64,000 bases of DNA from CAZVKN01 sp964627035 (lineage in GTDB: Bacteria > Electryoneota > AABM5-125-24 > Hatepunaeales > Hatepunaeaceae), in contig CAZVKN010000016.1 in NCBI GenBank assembly GCA_964627035.1, positions 8,092 to 72,091 on the forward strand. Direction: 5' to 3'. The notes under the pieces were generated by a model. The model did no database searches, had not been told where the DNA came from, and saw nothing but the letters and a program-made list of their open reading frames with translations. Shown here one piece after another: positions 1 to 8,597 of the stretch. The position numbers and the translations under genes are program-made. Each line of letters opens with the position of its first letter. Position 1 is the first letter of the stretch.

Positions 1-1276
1 TCTTCTCATACGCCCAAGTCAATGCAGCAGCAACCTTTAATCCTTCAAGTTGTTCCGGCTTCTGTTTTATATTTCTCACCAAATCGAGGGCAGAATTTAA
101 ATATCCTCTTGCACTTTCAGGAGAGTCGTGATAATCCATTTCGATGTATCCGAGACGGCTGTACGCCTGAAAGGCGACCAACTTAGAAACACCGGGTTCT
201 AATGAAGCATGTAACGCAGCCTTTGCACTGTCAATCTGTCCCAACTTTTCAGCAACGATGCCAATGCCGAGATATGCTTCAGAGACGAGAGCAACTGCAG
301 GTTTGAGTAATTGAATCTCGTTGTAGCTGTTCCAGGCAAACTGATACTCCTCTTCATCAACCAACATCTGAGCAAAATCCAGCAGGAATATCGCCTGCTC
401 ATCTCTGTTGCCACCCATTGACACGAAAGCATCAAGAGCTTGACTGTACCTTCGAGCACGAAAATGCAGGGATGCGAGCAACTGTGTGAGAACTTGTTTG
501 AATTGGCGGTCGGCAGACAGCCTTTGCTCCTGAATAATACTGACAGCCATGCTGTCCGCACCCATATTGGCAGGCATGTCACCGATAACACCTGTCACAT
601 AGCTCAAACGTTTAGGTGAATCCTTTAGATACAGCAGGTATTCACTGATTGCCGTCTCCCAATCCATCCGCAACCCGCTATAGCTTGCTATTTCACGAGC
701 ATAGAGGTATGGATTTCTTAACTCACTGCGTCCCCGCAGATAAACCGCAATTGCTTCCTCGTTTTTGCGCTGCCCGAACAGGAGATTGGCAGTTTCGCTA
801 TAAGCTTTCGGATCAGTTCGGTACTCCTGCAGCAATTGCTCAATTGCAGCTTCTGCGTCAGCTGTTCTCTCAGCGAAAAACATGATTGAAACTCTATCCG
901 CTGCTATTGAGACGGGTTTGAGTCTGTTCTTTCTCGCTTTCGCATCAATAAGGACAGTGTCGAGAAAAGTCAAAGCCTCATCATACCGCTCCAGTCCCGA
1001 CAGACATCGCTGGATCCCATTATACGAGGAAATATCCACACCTTTCTCACGCATCACATACTTCCAGATATCGAATGCTTGCTCAAACTGATTGTTTTTC
1101 TCTGCTTCGCGAGCGTTCCTTTGCATCCGATACATCTCCTGCCGCTTGTCCTTGCTCAGGTTTTGAGCGGACACCTGTCCCGTCATTGACGCCGACAGCA
1201 TCAAAGTTATGATCAGGATAAAAAGTGACCGATAAAAATGTGTTGGTATAGATATGATTGGATGATTCTCCCGCAT
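1..1276 (-). CDS. Secreted TPR-like repeat protein, 3' end cut by window edge
   Basis: The frame is open from an ATG at 1274-1276 to the window edge (about 425 codons), so the C-terminus is missing. The N-terminus has a hydrophobic stretch (FYRSLFILIITLMLSAS) ending near VSAQ, which looks like a signal peptide. The rest is alpha-helical and rich in Ala, Glu, Leu and Tyr, with repeated segments of the TPR kind such as the one around YNGIQRCLSGLERYDEAL. That suggests a periplasmic or exported scaffold protein. No catalytic motif is visible. No clear Shine-Dalgarno sequence precedes the ATG. The gene follows the E2 acyltransferase after a terminator-like hairpin, so it may have its own promoter. 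Function unknown. Confidence 0.75.
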   Translation of the reverse strand, partial: MRENHPIISIPTHFYRSLFILIITLMLSASMTGQVSAQNLSKDKRQEMYRMQRNAREAEKNNQFEQAFDIWKYVMREKGVDISSYNGIQRCLSGLERYDEALTFLDTVLIDAKARKNRLKPVSIAADRVSIMFFAERTADAEAAIEQLLQEYRTDPKAYSETANLLFGQRKNEEAIAVYLRGRSELRNPYLYAREIASYSGLRMDWETAISEYLLYLKDSPKRLSYVTGVIGDMPANMGADSMAVSIIQEQRLSADRQFKQVLTQLLASLHFRARRYSQALDAFVSMGGNRDEQAIFLLDFAQMLVDEEEYQFAWNSYNEIQLLKPAVALVSEAYLGIGIVAEKLGQIDSAKAALHASLEPGVSKLVAFQAYSRLGYIEMDYHDSPESARGYLNSALDLVRNIKQKPEQLEGLKVAAALTWAYEK

Positions 1277-1277
1277 T

Positions 1278-1307
1278 AAAAGGAATCCCGACTTCGGAGA
1301 AGTCGGG
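1278..1307 (-). terminator. Rho-independent terminator after the E2/lipA operon
   Basis: On the minus strand CCCGACTTC and GAAGTCGGG form a perfect 9-bp stem with a three-base loop (1287-1307), followed by ATTCCTTTTAA. It lies 26 bases past the stop of the E2 gene and directly before the start of the TPR gene. Its sequence resembles the dispersed CCCGACTAC hairpins near 22.1 kb, so it may be a repeat recruited as a terminator. Confidence 0.6.
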
Positions 1308-1333
1308 CTACTTTAGATTCAATAATTTTATGT

Positions 1334-2680
1334 CTATCCCTCAAAATTCTCCAGCAATTGAGCCACACGTGCCATAAAACGTCCAGCCATCGCCCCGTCA
1401 ATAATCCTATGATCGTAAGATAGCGACTTAATCATCATCGAACGGATTCCGATAGTGTCGCCGGTTTCAGTTTCGATCACTACCGGACGTTTTTGGATAG
1501 CACCAGTTCCCAGAATCGCAACCTGAGGCTGATTGATAATCGGTGCACCGCTGATGTTTCCGAATACGCCCACGTTGGTGATGGTGAATGTTCCACCGCT
1601 GACATCTTCCGGGTCAAGTTTGCCGTTTCGAGCTTTCTCAGCGAGATCATGCAGACCTCTTGCAATTCCGGTCAGATTTAATGCATCTACACCCTTTATT
1701 ACTGGAACAATAAGACCTCCATCAGGAAGCTCTACTGCGAAACCAATGTTTATCTGTTTTCTGAGAATGACATTGTAACCGTCAACTGAGGCGTTTATAT
1801 AAGGGAATTCCTTGAGAGCACGAGCGACCACATATATGAAATATGATGTATATGTGATGTTGATACCCTCTTCAGCCCGGAATGTTCCTTTCAGTGCCTC
1901 GCGATGTTTGACTACAGCAGTCATGTCAACATCCGAGAATGAGACCACATGTGGAGATGTATGAACAGACTTTACCATGTGATCAGCGATCATGCGCCGC
2001 ATGCGATCCATCTCGACCACTTCATCACTCTGACTTCGCCAGACGTGCTGCGGTTCAGGAGGAGGTGCTGGTTTTACCGCAGTTGGCGGTGCTGCTTTTG
2101 GAGCAGCCGGTGCGGACACAGATTTATTCTTCCGCTCCTTCACATAAGCCAGCATGTCCTTCTTAGTAACTCGACCGTCACGACCGCTGCCCTGAATCTG
2201 GTGAATCTCCTCAAACGGTATCCCATCAGCAGCAGCGATTGACTGAACCAGTGGTGAGATAAAGGTAGATTTCTTACCGTCTTTTGGAGCTATTTTTTCC
2301 TGCTTCGGTTTCTCTTTGGTTACCTTCTTAAACTCCTTGACCGAAAGCCCACCACCATCCGAAGCATCATGTGGAGATGACTCTTGAGCAGGAGGTCGTG
2401 TTATCTCTTTATCGTCTTTGCCTGCTCCTTTAGATTCAGCTCCTTCCGTTTCGATAATCAACAGGACGGTTTCAATCGCAACGGTTTCACCTTCATTGAC
2501 GATGATTTCGACAATTCTTCCGGTTGCAGGAGACGGGATCTCACTGTCAACCTTGTCGGTCGAAATCTCCAGAATATCCTCATCCAGTTCGACCCAATCA
2601 CCGACACCTTTGCGCCATTTTACTATTGTACCTTCTGCAATGGATTCACCCATTTGCGGCATGATCATCTCTATTTTCAT
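1334..2680 (-). CDS. Dihydrolipoamide acyltransferase (E2 of a 2-oxoacid dehydrogenase complex)
   Basis: 448 residues. This is the E2 core that passes an acyl group from a lipoyl arm to CoA. Visible domains: an N-terminal lipoyl domain (residues 1-75) with the lipoylated lysine K43 in ISTDKVDSE; a variable charged linker; a peripheral subunit-binding domain near residues 140-180 (ISPLVQSIAAADGI and GSGRDGRVTKKD); a Pro/Ala linker; and the catalytic acyltransferase domain, ending with the active-site motif DHRIIDGA near the C-terminus. Family members use pyruvate, 2-oxoglutarate or branched-chain 2-oxoacids, and sequence alone does not settle the substrate. No E1 or E3 gene is in the window. 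The start codon directly abuts the stop of lipA, whose enzyme makes the lipoyl group. Confidence 0.93.
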   Translation of the reverse strand: MKIEMIMPQMGESIAEGTIVKWRKGVGDWVELDEDILEISTDKVDSEIPSPATGRIVEIIVNEGETVAIETVLLIIETEGAESKGAGKDDKEITRPPAQESSPHDASDGGGLSVKEFKKVTKEKPKQEKIAPKDGKKSTFISPLVQSIAAADGIPFEEIHQIQGSGRDGRVTKKDMLAYVKERKNKSVSAPAAPKAAPPTAVKPAPPPEPQHVWRSQSDEVVEMDRMRRMIADHMVKSVHTSPHVVSFSDVDMTAVVKHREALKGTFRAEEGINITYTSYFIYVVARALKEFPYINASVDGYNVILRKQINIGFAVELPDGGLIVPVIKGVDALNLTGIARGLHDLAEKARNGKLDPEDVSGGTFTITNVGVFGNISGAPIINQPQVAILGTGAIQKRPVVIETETGDTIGIRSMMIKSLSYDHRIIDGAMAGRFMARVAQLLENFEG

Positions 2681-3622
2681 TTATTTGACCTTTGGTTTAT
2701 TATTCTGATTGTAAACAGAAATCGCCTCTTCCGCCTTATACGAACTCCGCACCAGCGGACCGCTGGCGACATGCTCAAATCCGATGGAATATGCGTAATC
2801 GGACAACTCTTGAAACTCGTCGGGGAGGACATATCGAGTTACGGGCATCTGGTCCTTTGATGGCTGCAGATATTGTCCTACCGTCAGGCTTTTCACACCG
2901 GATGATCGCATATCCCGCAGCACTTCCCGGACTTCTTCCATCTCCTCACCGACACCGACAAACAGACCCGCCTTGGTTACCAGCCCTCTCTCAGAGAACA
3001 TCTCCAGCAGTTTCAACGATCCTTCATAGTTTGCCCCCGGACGAATTTGGCGATACAAGCGTGGGACAGTCTCAATGTTGTGATTCATTATGTTGGGTGG
3101 TGATTCGCTTAAAATATCAACCGCAATTTGCTCACGACGACGGAAATCCGGCACGAGCGTTTCTATACCGGCATCCGGCATCTCGCGACGTACTTCATTG
3201 ATGACTGCAGCAAAATGACCGGCACCTGCATCCGGTAGATCATCGCGATCAACAGACGTTACTACTATCCAGTGGAGTCCCATCTCCTTTGCAGCTTTAA
3301 CCAATCTATATGGCTCATCAGGATCAGGCGGTTCAGGTTTACCGCTTCCGATTGCGCAGAAGCTACACTTGCGGGTGCAGATGTCACCGAGTATCATAAA
3401 TGTAGCAGTGCCTCTACCCCAACATTCACCGATATTTGGGCAACGAGCAGATTGGCAGACAGAGTTCAGTTTCTGTTCCTTCATCAATCCAGCAACATCA
3501 CCAAATGTAGAGTTTGCTGAAAGTCTGACTTTCAACCAATCAGGTCGTTTCTTCGGTTTGATCCTGTTCAACGAGGAATCAGGATCATCATTCCTGATTG
3601 TGAATGAGTCAAGGGGCTTCAC
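2681..3622 (-). CDS. lipA: Lipoyl synthase
   Basis: 313 residues, normal for the family. This radical SAM enzyme inserts two sulfurs into protein-bound octanoyl groups. Both iron-sulfur sites are visible: the auxiliary cluster cysteines C56, C61 and C67 (CQSARCPNIGEC) and the radical SAM cysteines C82, C86 and C89 (CTRKCSFC). The C-terminal part contains VRSSYKAEE, with the conserved serine typical of LipA. The gene overlaps the upstream ferritin-like gene by 4 bases (ATGA) and ends exactly where the E2 gene starts, so the three are probably one translationally coupled operon. The likely client is the adjacent E2 protein. No lipB or lplA is seen here. Confidence 0.96.
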   Translation of the reverse strand: MKPLDSFTIRNDDPDSSLNRIKPKKRPDWLKVRLSANSTFGDVAGLMKEQKLNSVCQSARCPNIGECWGRGTATFMILGDICTRKCSFCAIGSGKPEPPDPDEPYRLVKAAKEMGLHWIVVTSVDRDDLPDAGAGHFAAVINEVRREMPDAGIETLVPDFRRREQIAVDILSESPPNIMNHNIETVPRLYRQIRPGANYEGSLKLLEMFSERGLVTKAGLFVGVGEEMEEVREVLRDMRSSGVKSLTVGQYLQPSKDQMPVTRYVLPDEFQELSDYAYSIGFEHVASGPLVRSSYKAEEAISVYNQNNKPKVK

Positions 3623-3867
3623 ATGTCACTCCCCATTGCACGTCCGGCTTCGCTTCTCGCTTCAATCTCTATCAGTTGCCTCCGCAGGGCGGTTTCATGT
3701 TCAACTTCCTCGCGAGCCAACCTGAGCAGCAACTCACGTGCTTCCTTAGTGTGAACACGATTGGCTGCCTCTCTGTAATAGTGGTGAGCTTGTGCCTCTC
3801 GCTTTATGGCAATGCGGAATATGTCTTCTAAGGTTGCCTCTGTACGAATTGCATCATCGTTCGACAT
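3619..3867 (-). CDS. Two-helix ferritin-like / rubrerythrin-like small protein
   Basis: 82 residues, preceded by a good Shine-Dalgarno sequence (AGGAGA, 8 bases before ATG). The sequence is almost all helix. A first helix carries REAQAHHYYREAA and a second carries AREEVEHETAL, which together give the Glu...Glu-x-x-His pattern of ferritin-like di-iron proteins. Classical rubrerythrins have four helices. This protein has only two and would need to dimerise to build an iron site, as the short encapsulated ferritins do. The 4-base overlap with lipA suggests a link to iron-sulfur or lipoyl metabolism. Family assignment is by motif; the function is inferred. Confidence 0.6.
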   Translation of the reverse strand: MSNDDAIRTEATLEDIFRIAIKREAQAHHYYREAANRVHTKEARELLLRLAREEVEHETALRRQLIEIEARSEAGRAMGSDM

Positions 3868-3962
3868 AACAGTCTCCTGAAAGGTTATCTAATTCTGAAT
3901 ATAGGTACTACGAACATCATCTGTATTCGTGTGATAATCATGCTTGAATAGGCTGTGACACT

Positions 3963-5324
3963 CTAAATACGATGATCTATTACACCGGTTTCCGGTGGTT
4001 TTGGTTTCCCGCTCCTGTGACGAAGGATTTCACCGATGAGATAGAACGATCCGGTGGCAAGTATCAACTCCTCACGTTCCGCCTCACGTTTTGCTGCTTC
4101 AAAGGCTGTTGGGACATCGGAATAGAGCTGAAAACTGACATCCGCCTCTTCTGCTGCTTCCCTGAGTTCAGATTCATCTTTACTCTTTGGAAAGCAAATG
4201 GGCGCAAGATAGAACTTAACGGTTCTGTCAGCGAGACTTCGTATCATTCTGTGCAGCGGTTTACTTTTCATTGAGGAAATAACTACACGCAGCGGTGCGG
4301 GAGTGATTCCATCAATGGACTCTCGTACTGACTTCATTGCCATATCGTTGTGGGCTCCATCAAGAATAATTGGAGGATTGCTTTTTATGTATTGCATTCT
4401 CCCCCTCATTCTACTGCTTCTGAATCCTTCGATGCACGCTTCTAAAGGTATTTTAAAACCACTGATCCTTAGCTGCTCAACTGCTGTAAGAGCGGTAGCC
4501 AAGTTGTCGGCTTGATATTTGCCAACGGATTGTAAGGTAGCAAATACTTTTTCTTTCCTCACAGCAATAAGTTTACAAAAGTACTGTTCGAAATCATATT
4601 CGATCCGATCAAACAATTCATTTGACGGTGGTGCTATTGTCAATTTCGCACTTACTTCATTCGCTCGTTTCTTGATCTCAGTTAGTGCGTTCTCATCCTG
4701 TTGAGCGGTTACTGCCGGAACTCCAGCTTTAATGATGTGCGCCTTATCCGCAGCGATTTCTGAAATTGTTTCGCCGAGTATAGCGGTATGGTCAAGCCCG
4801 ACAGGTGTTATTATTGACAGGATCGGTTCCACTATATTGGTCGCATCGAGTTTGCCTCCAAGACCCGCTTCAATTACCGCGACATCAATCTTTTTCAATG
4901 AAAAATGCGCAAACATTGCCGCTGTGAGAATCTCAAAGAGTGTCCTGTAAGAAGCCGCTAAAGGTCCGTTAATCATCTCAATAGCTTGTTTAACATACCT
5001 AATACTTCTGGCAAAATCAATTTTTACAATTGAATATCCATTTGTCCTGATCCGCTCCCTCACAGAAAGGAGATGAGGTGATGTATAAACACCGACTTTA
5101 TAACCTGCAGATTTCAGGATTGAACCCAACACTATAGCGGTTGATCCCTTTCCTTTGGTTCCGGCAATATGAATGATCGGGTAATTTTGCTGTGGATTTC
5201 CCAACTTATCCAGAATTAGCTTTAACCGATCAAGATCCTCTTCGCGTGTTGTGAACTGTCGCTCAGGTAACCGCTCGAAGTTTATGAAACTGTTCAGGTA
5301 GTGGATTGATTCTTCGTAATTCAT
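3963..5324 (-). CDS. folC: Folylpolyglutamate synthase / dihydrofolate synthase
   Basis: 453 residues from the ATG at 5322-5324. It adds glutamate to dihydropteroate or folates using ATP. Visible motifs: P-loop GTKGKGSTA and the FolC signature TSPHLLSVRERIRTNG, then the Mur-ligase-like central domain (EAGLGGKLDATN, DHTAILG) and ILDGAHN in the C-terminal domain. An upstream in-frame ATG would add 19 residues but lies inside the rhomboid gene. The chosen start has GAGGG a few bases upstream and sits 7 bases after the rhomboid stop. A second folate gene, folP, is at 19.9 kb. MurF shares this fold, but the TSPHL motif supports FolC. Confidence 0.93.
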   Translation of the reverse strand: MNYEESIHYLNSFINFERLPERQFTTREEDLDRLKLILDKLGNPQQNYPIIHIAGTKGKGSTAIVLGSILKSAGYKVGVYTSPHLLSVRERIRTNGYSIVKIDFARSIRYVKQAIEMINGPLAASYRTLFEILTAAMFAHFSLKKIDVAVIEAGLGGKLDATNIVEPILSIITPVGLDHTAILGETISEIAADKAHIIKAGVPAVTAQQDENALTEIKKRANEVSAKLTIAPPSNELFDRIEYDFEQYFCKLIAVRKEKVFATLQSVGKYQADNLATALTAVEQLRISGFKIPLEACIEGFRSSRMRGRMQYIKSNPPIILDGAHNDMAMKSVRESIDGITPAPLRVVISSMKSKPLHRMIRSLADRTVKFYLAPICFPKSKDESELREAAEEADVSFQLYSDVPTAFEAAKREAEREELILATGSFYLIGEILRHRSGKPKPPETGVIDHRI

Positions 5325-5331
5325 TTTTCCC

Positions 5332-5952
5332 TCATTTTTGTTTGTAAGCCCAAATGAAACCGAACGCAAACCCTCCGACATGCGCCCAGTGTGCGGTCAT
5401 ACTGTACGGATTAAGCAACGCATTGAGAAACTCAATAATCATCCATCCAATCAACAGAATAAATGCGTGCATTCTGAAAAAAATCGGATAGATTATGAGC
5501 AGAAATATACACCTGACCCGTGCATGTGGGTATTTGACAAGGTAGCTGCCCATCACTCCGGCAACCGCACCGGAAGCACCTATCACTGGAGTACTGCTCA
5601 TAAAAAGAGAAAACAGAGCATGAGTCAGATTTCCTACTATTCCAGCCAACAGGAACAGTTGTATGAACTTAAGCTTGCCGAAATAGTCCTCAATGTTATC
5701 ACCAAACAGCCACATGAACCACATGTTACTTAGTAAATGAAAGAATCCGGCATGAAGAAACATTGAAGTAGCCAGCGTATGCGGTTTAAACAGTATTCTG
5801 TTTGGAACGAAACCGTACAGATCGGCAGCCAAATGAATAGAACCTACGAGATTATTCAGAAAGTAAAAATAGATATTGACAGCAATGATTGTGATAGTCA
5901 GTATCGGAACAGTTCGGGTGGCATTCTCATCCCGGTATGGTATGATAAGCAT
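5332..5952 (-). CDS. Rhomboid-family intramembrane serine protease
   Basis: 206 residues with about six hydrophobic segments. The rhomboid catalytic serine lies in GASGAVAGVMG and the catalytic histidine in HWAHVGGFAFG. The start MLIIPYRDENATRTVP is typical of the bacterial and FCB rhomboid subgroup. These proteases cut transmembrane segments of membrane proteins; the substrate is unknown. The gene sits 3 bases after asd and 7 bases before folC in a tight minus-strand run, a co-transcription that need not mean shared function. Confidence 0.92.
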   Translation of the reverse strand: MLIIPYRDENATRTVPILTITIIAVNIYFYFLNNLVGSIHLAADLYGFVPNRILFKPHTLATSMFLHAGFFHLLSNMWFMWLFGDNIEDYFGKLKFIQLFLLAGIVGNLTHALFSLFMSSTPVIGASGAVAGVMGSYLVKYPHARVRCIFLLIIYPIFFRMHAFILLIGWMIIEFLNALLNPYSMTAHWAHVGGFAFGFIWAYKQK

Positions 5953-5955
5953 CTA

Positions 5956-7029
5956 TTAGGCTGGCAGCATGTTTCTGTTCCGAATGACAGCTTCTGCGAT
6001 GCGCACTGCATTGGTGGCAGCACCCGTTCGCAGGTTGTCAGCGACTATCCACAAAGCTAAACCGCTCTTTCCGAAGTCGCTACGTATCCTACCGACCAAT
6101 GTGTTATCTTTACCCGCAGCGAACTGCGGAGTAGGATACAGATCCTGAGCAGGATCGTCAATCAGTGTTACGCCCGGTGCTCCCGCCAATACTTCCATTA
6201 CTTCACCTATATTCACGCGAGACTCAAAATCGGCGTGGACAGCAATGCTGTGTCCTATAGAAACAGGAACACGAACCGCCGTCGGTCGTATTGACAGTCG
6301 GGGACGATTTAGAATTCTGCGCGCTTCGTAGATCATCTTGTGCTCTTCGCCGCTGCGAGGTTTCCCTTTATAGCCAATCCAGGGAATCACATTGTTGGCG
6401 ATGCGATGAGGAAATGCTGACGGTTTAGCTTCCGGATTTTCCAATTCACGCTTTAGAGCTGCTAATCCATATCGTCCCTGTCCAGAGACAGATTGGAAGC
6501 TGACCATCACCACACGTTTAGTTCTGAAACGGTTATCCAACGGTGCCATGACCGTTACAAAAGGAATTGTGGTGCAATTGGGATTGGCAATGATACCGCT
6601 GTTATTGACAATTTCCTCCTCGTTGACATGAGGCACTACCAACGGAGCATATTCCTTGTCCCGAAAATAGGAGCTTTTATCAATTACTACCGCTCCTTGT
6701 CGGGAAAATCTTCGCGCCCATGTTCTTGAAACCGTGCTTCCGGCAGCCATGAACACAAAGTCAAGGTGTGGGATCTTCCTCTCTTTCAGGGATTGAAGTG
6801 CAACCTGCCCAAACGGAGTGTCCAACCATCGCCCTTCAGAATCCGGTGAAGCAAAGAGGTGTAACTCGCTGATCGAAAACTGTCGTTCATAAAGCAATTG
6901 CAGAACTGAACTACCGACTGCTCCGGTCGCACCCACTACGCCAACCTTATACTTGCCGTCAAACCTGATCGGTTTGATCATAAAGTTGAACGCAGACTGA
7001 TCGGAGAGTGTTATGCTCTGATCATCCAT
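5956..7029 (-). CDS. asd: Aspartate-semialdehyde dehydrogenase
   Basis: 357 residues. It reduces aspartyl phosphate to aspartate semialdehyde with NADPH, the branch point to lysine, diaminopimelate, threonine and methionine. Visible: the nucleotide-binding motif GVVGATGAVGSSV, the catalytic cysteine in NPNCTTIP, the SVSGQGRYG loop, GEEHKM and the late active-site segment VRVPVSIGHS. The ATG at 7029 has AGAGGT upstream. A start 16 codons later (MIKPIRFDG) would match the usual family N-terminus, so the first residues could be an extension. It would supply diaminopimelate precursors for the peptidoglycan genes in this window. Confidence 0.95.
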   Translation of the reverse strand: MDDQSITLSDQSAFNFMIKPIRFDGKYKVGVVGATGAVGSSVLQLLYERQFSISELHLFASPDSEGRWLDTPFGQVALQSLKERKIPHLDFVFMAAGSTVSRTWARRFSRQGAVVIDKSSYFRDKEYAPLVVPHVNEEEIVNNSGIIANPNCTTIPFVTVMAPLDNRFRTKRVVMVSFQSVSGQGRYGLAALKRELENPEAKPSAFPHRIANNVIPWIGYKGKPRSGEEHKMIYEARRILNRPRLSIRPTAVRVPVSIGHSIAVHADFESRVNIGEVMEVLAGAPGVTLIDDPAQDLYPTPQFAAGKDNTLVGRIRSDFGKSGLALWIVADNLRTGAATNAVRIAEAVIRNRNMLPA

Positions 7030-7037
7030 AATTACCT

Positions 7038-8261
7038 CTAAATTCTAAACAGAACAGATTCTCTCTGGAACATTCTCGTAACTAAGTATAGTCCGCCTGC
7101 TGCTAATACAAAGTTCACCGCAATCACCAACAGCAGCAGAGCGGGATCAATTGAATCGTTAAAGCCTTGCTTCAGGAGTAAGGATACGTTGAGGACCGGG
7201 ATAAATGACATCTTCACCGTCAGTTCAAGGTCCGGCACCATCGAAGCCATTGACGGGACAATTGCAAATATCATCAATGGTGAAATGTAGCTCTGAGCCT
7301 CTTTATAGCTCTTCGCATACAGTGACAGTGTCATCAGCAGGGATGAGAACAACACAGCCATCGGCAGGATTACAATCAGCAGCACAAGTATGATCTGCGG
7401 ATCAATTTGGATATTGATTTTTTCACCGACTTCCTTAAATATCTTCACCCCCACCATTGCAGTGAATGACATACTCCCGATAGCGAGGAGTGATGTTATC
7501 ATCGAAGCTGTCAGCACTGTGAAGAACTTGCCCATTACAATATCAATTCGTGACACGCCAGCGACCAACAGCGTCTCAAGTGTTCCGCGCTCCTTCTCGC
7601 CAGCGGTCAGATCTATCGCTGGATACATCGCTCCCATCAACAGCATCAGAATTACTATGTACGGAATGATCATACCAAGAACAAATCCTCCCATTTCCTC
7701 TGTTGTGACCACATTGTTATAGTGCACAACGAAAGGTTTTACCATGTCGGGATTGATTCCTTGTGCCGTTAAGGTGGCTTCAGTGATTTCAGAGCGGTAT
7801 TCATCAATTACACCGAAAACCTTTGATGCTGCAAATTCAGATGTCTGTCGGGTCCTGTTCAGATATAACAGCAAACCGGGTGACTCTCCATCGGTTCCCG
7901 TGAGAACCTGTTTCAGTGATTCGTTAAATCCTTCCGGTGCGACGATCACGACATCCACTGCTTTATCTCTCATCATTTGAATTGCCACTGAGCTATCCGC
8001 AACATTGGTAATCAGATCCACTACATCGGCTTCTTCAATCCGCTGCACGAGTTCAGGGATATTCTCGTAAGCAACCCATGCGACCACGGATCGCTTTTCC
8101 TCCAGATCACCCATCCGTTTAGCCATGAATGCCCCCATACCGATATACAGTATGGGAAACATGAGAATCGGAAACAGGACAGTGGAGATTATGGTTCGTC
8201 TGTCACGGAGGATGTCTTTTAATTCCTTGATATAGATTACAAACATGCTTTGGAAGTTCAT
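7038..8261 (-). CDS. ABC-2 type transporter permease (NatB-like)
   Basis: 407 residues. One transmembrane segment lies near residues 20-45, followed by a roughly 130-residue extracytoplasmic domain and then five or six C-terminal membrane segments. The TAGEKERGTLETLL segment after the second membrane helix is the signature of ABC-2 permeases of the NatB/YhgE type. Such permeases need an ATP-binding subunit (NatA-like), and none is adjacent in the window; upstream is a 336-bp repeat-rich gap. It lies 8 bases before asd. The substrate is unknown; Na+ or drug export is known for relatives. The start codon has no strong Shine-Dalgarno sequence. Confidence 0.85.
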   Translation of the reverse strand: MNFQSMFVIYIKELKDILRDRRTIISTVLFPILMFPILYIGMGAFMAKRMGDLEEKRSVVAWVAYENIPELVQRIEEADVVDLITNVADSSVAIQMMRDKAVDVVIVAPEGFNESLKQVLTGTDGESPGLLLYLNRTRQTSEFAASKVFGVIDEYRSEITEATLTAQGINPDMVKPFVVHYNNVVTTEEMGGFVLGMIIPYIVILMLLMGAMYPAIDLTAGEKERGTLETLLVAGVSRIDIVMGKFFTVLTASMITSLLAIGSMSFTAMVGVKIFKEVGEKINIQIDPQIILVLLIVILPMAVLFSSLLMTLSLYAKSYKEAQSYISPLMIFAIVPSMASMVPDLELTVKMSFIPVLNVSLLLKQGFNDSIDPALLLLVIAVNFVLAAGGLYLVTRMFQRESVLFRI

Positions 8262-8274
8262 TTGGTAATTTCGA

Positions 8275-8338
8275 TTTAAAAGTTTGAAAGTTTAAAAGTT
8301 TGCAAGTAAGAAAGTTTTTCAACCTGTAACTTGTCAAC
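8275..8338. repeat. Low-complexity AAGTTTG/AACTTG repeat
   Basis: This stretch repeats short units such as AAGTTTGAAAGTTTAAAAG and TTGCAAG, ending in AACTTGTCAACGTG. The same kind of text occurs at 29145-29187 and 29441-29482. With the hairpin repeat at 8462-8511 it fills most of the 336-bp gap between the ABC permease and the terminator of the next gene. No gene or promoter is clear in the gap. Confidence 0.6.
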
Positions 8339-8461
8339 GTGCCACACAACTACAGCCAACCTTAAATATAGCCACTATTAATTTGATTCCCAACATTTTA
8401 AGGCAGATTACATTGTCACTACAAATCTTATAGTGATGCTCGAAAAGAAAGTTCCAAAATA

Positions 8462-8511
8462 GGAGTGCCGACATTCCTGTCGGCAAGCACGGGCAGGAAT
8501 GTCCATGCTCC
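8462..8511. repeat. Dispersed double-hairpin repeat
   Basis: GCCGACA-TTCC-TGTCGGC forms a perfect 7-bp hairpin. It is followed by GCACGGGCAGGAATGTCC, and the outer edges GAG and CTC can close the unit. The arrangement (two inner palindromes inside an outer one) recurs in the repeats near 22.1, 25.2, 36.7 and 38.1 kb. Confidence 0.55.
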
Positions 8512-8526
8512 CTATAAGAAATAATT

Positions 8527-8570
8527 TCCCAAAAACACAAAAAATCCCCGCCGAATCAGCTCCGGCGGGG
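8527..8570 (-). terminator. Rho-independent terminator of the beta-helix cargo gene
   Basis: On the minus strand CCCCGCCG and CGGCGGGG form a perfect 8-bp GC stem (8546-8570) followed by ATTTTTTGTGTTTTT. It begins 27 bases past the stop of the upstream gene. Confidence 0.9.
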
Positions 8571-8597
8571 TAATTTGCATGGATAACAATGCTAAGA

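Noticed and set aside
3963..5324. Possibility that this gene is the missing murF
   Set aside because: The P-loop region is followed by TSPHLLSVRERIRTNG, which is specific for FolC.
5325..5381. 19-residue extension of FolC
   Set aside because: It lies inside the rhomboid gene, and the later ATG has a Shine-Dalgarno sequence and fits the family start.
8334..8540. 68-codon open frame in the gap upstream of the ABC permease
   Set aside because: It is made mostly of repeat sequence and has no homology-like features; I do not take it as the missing ATPase.
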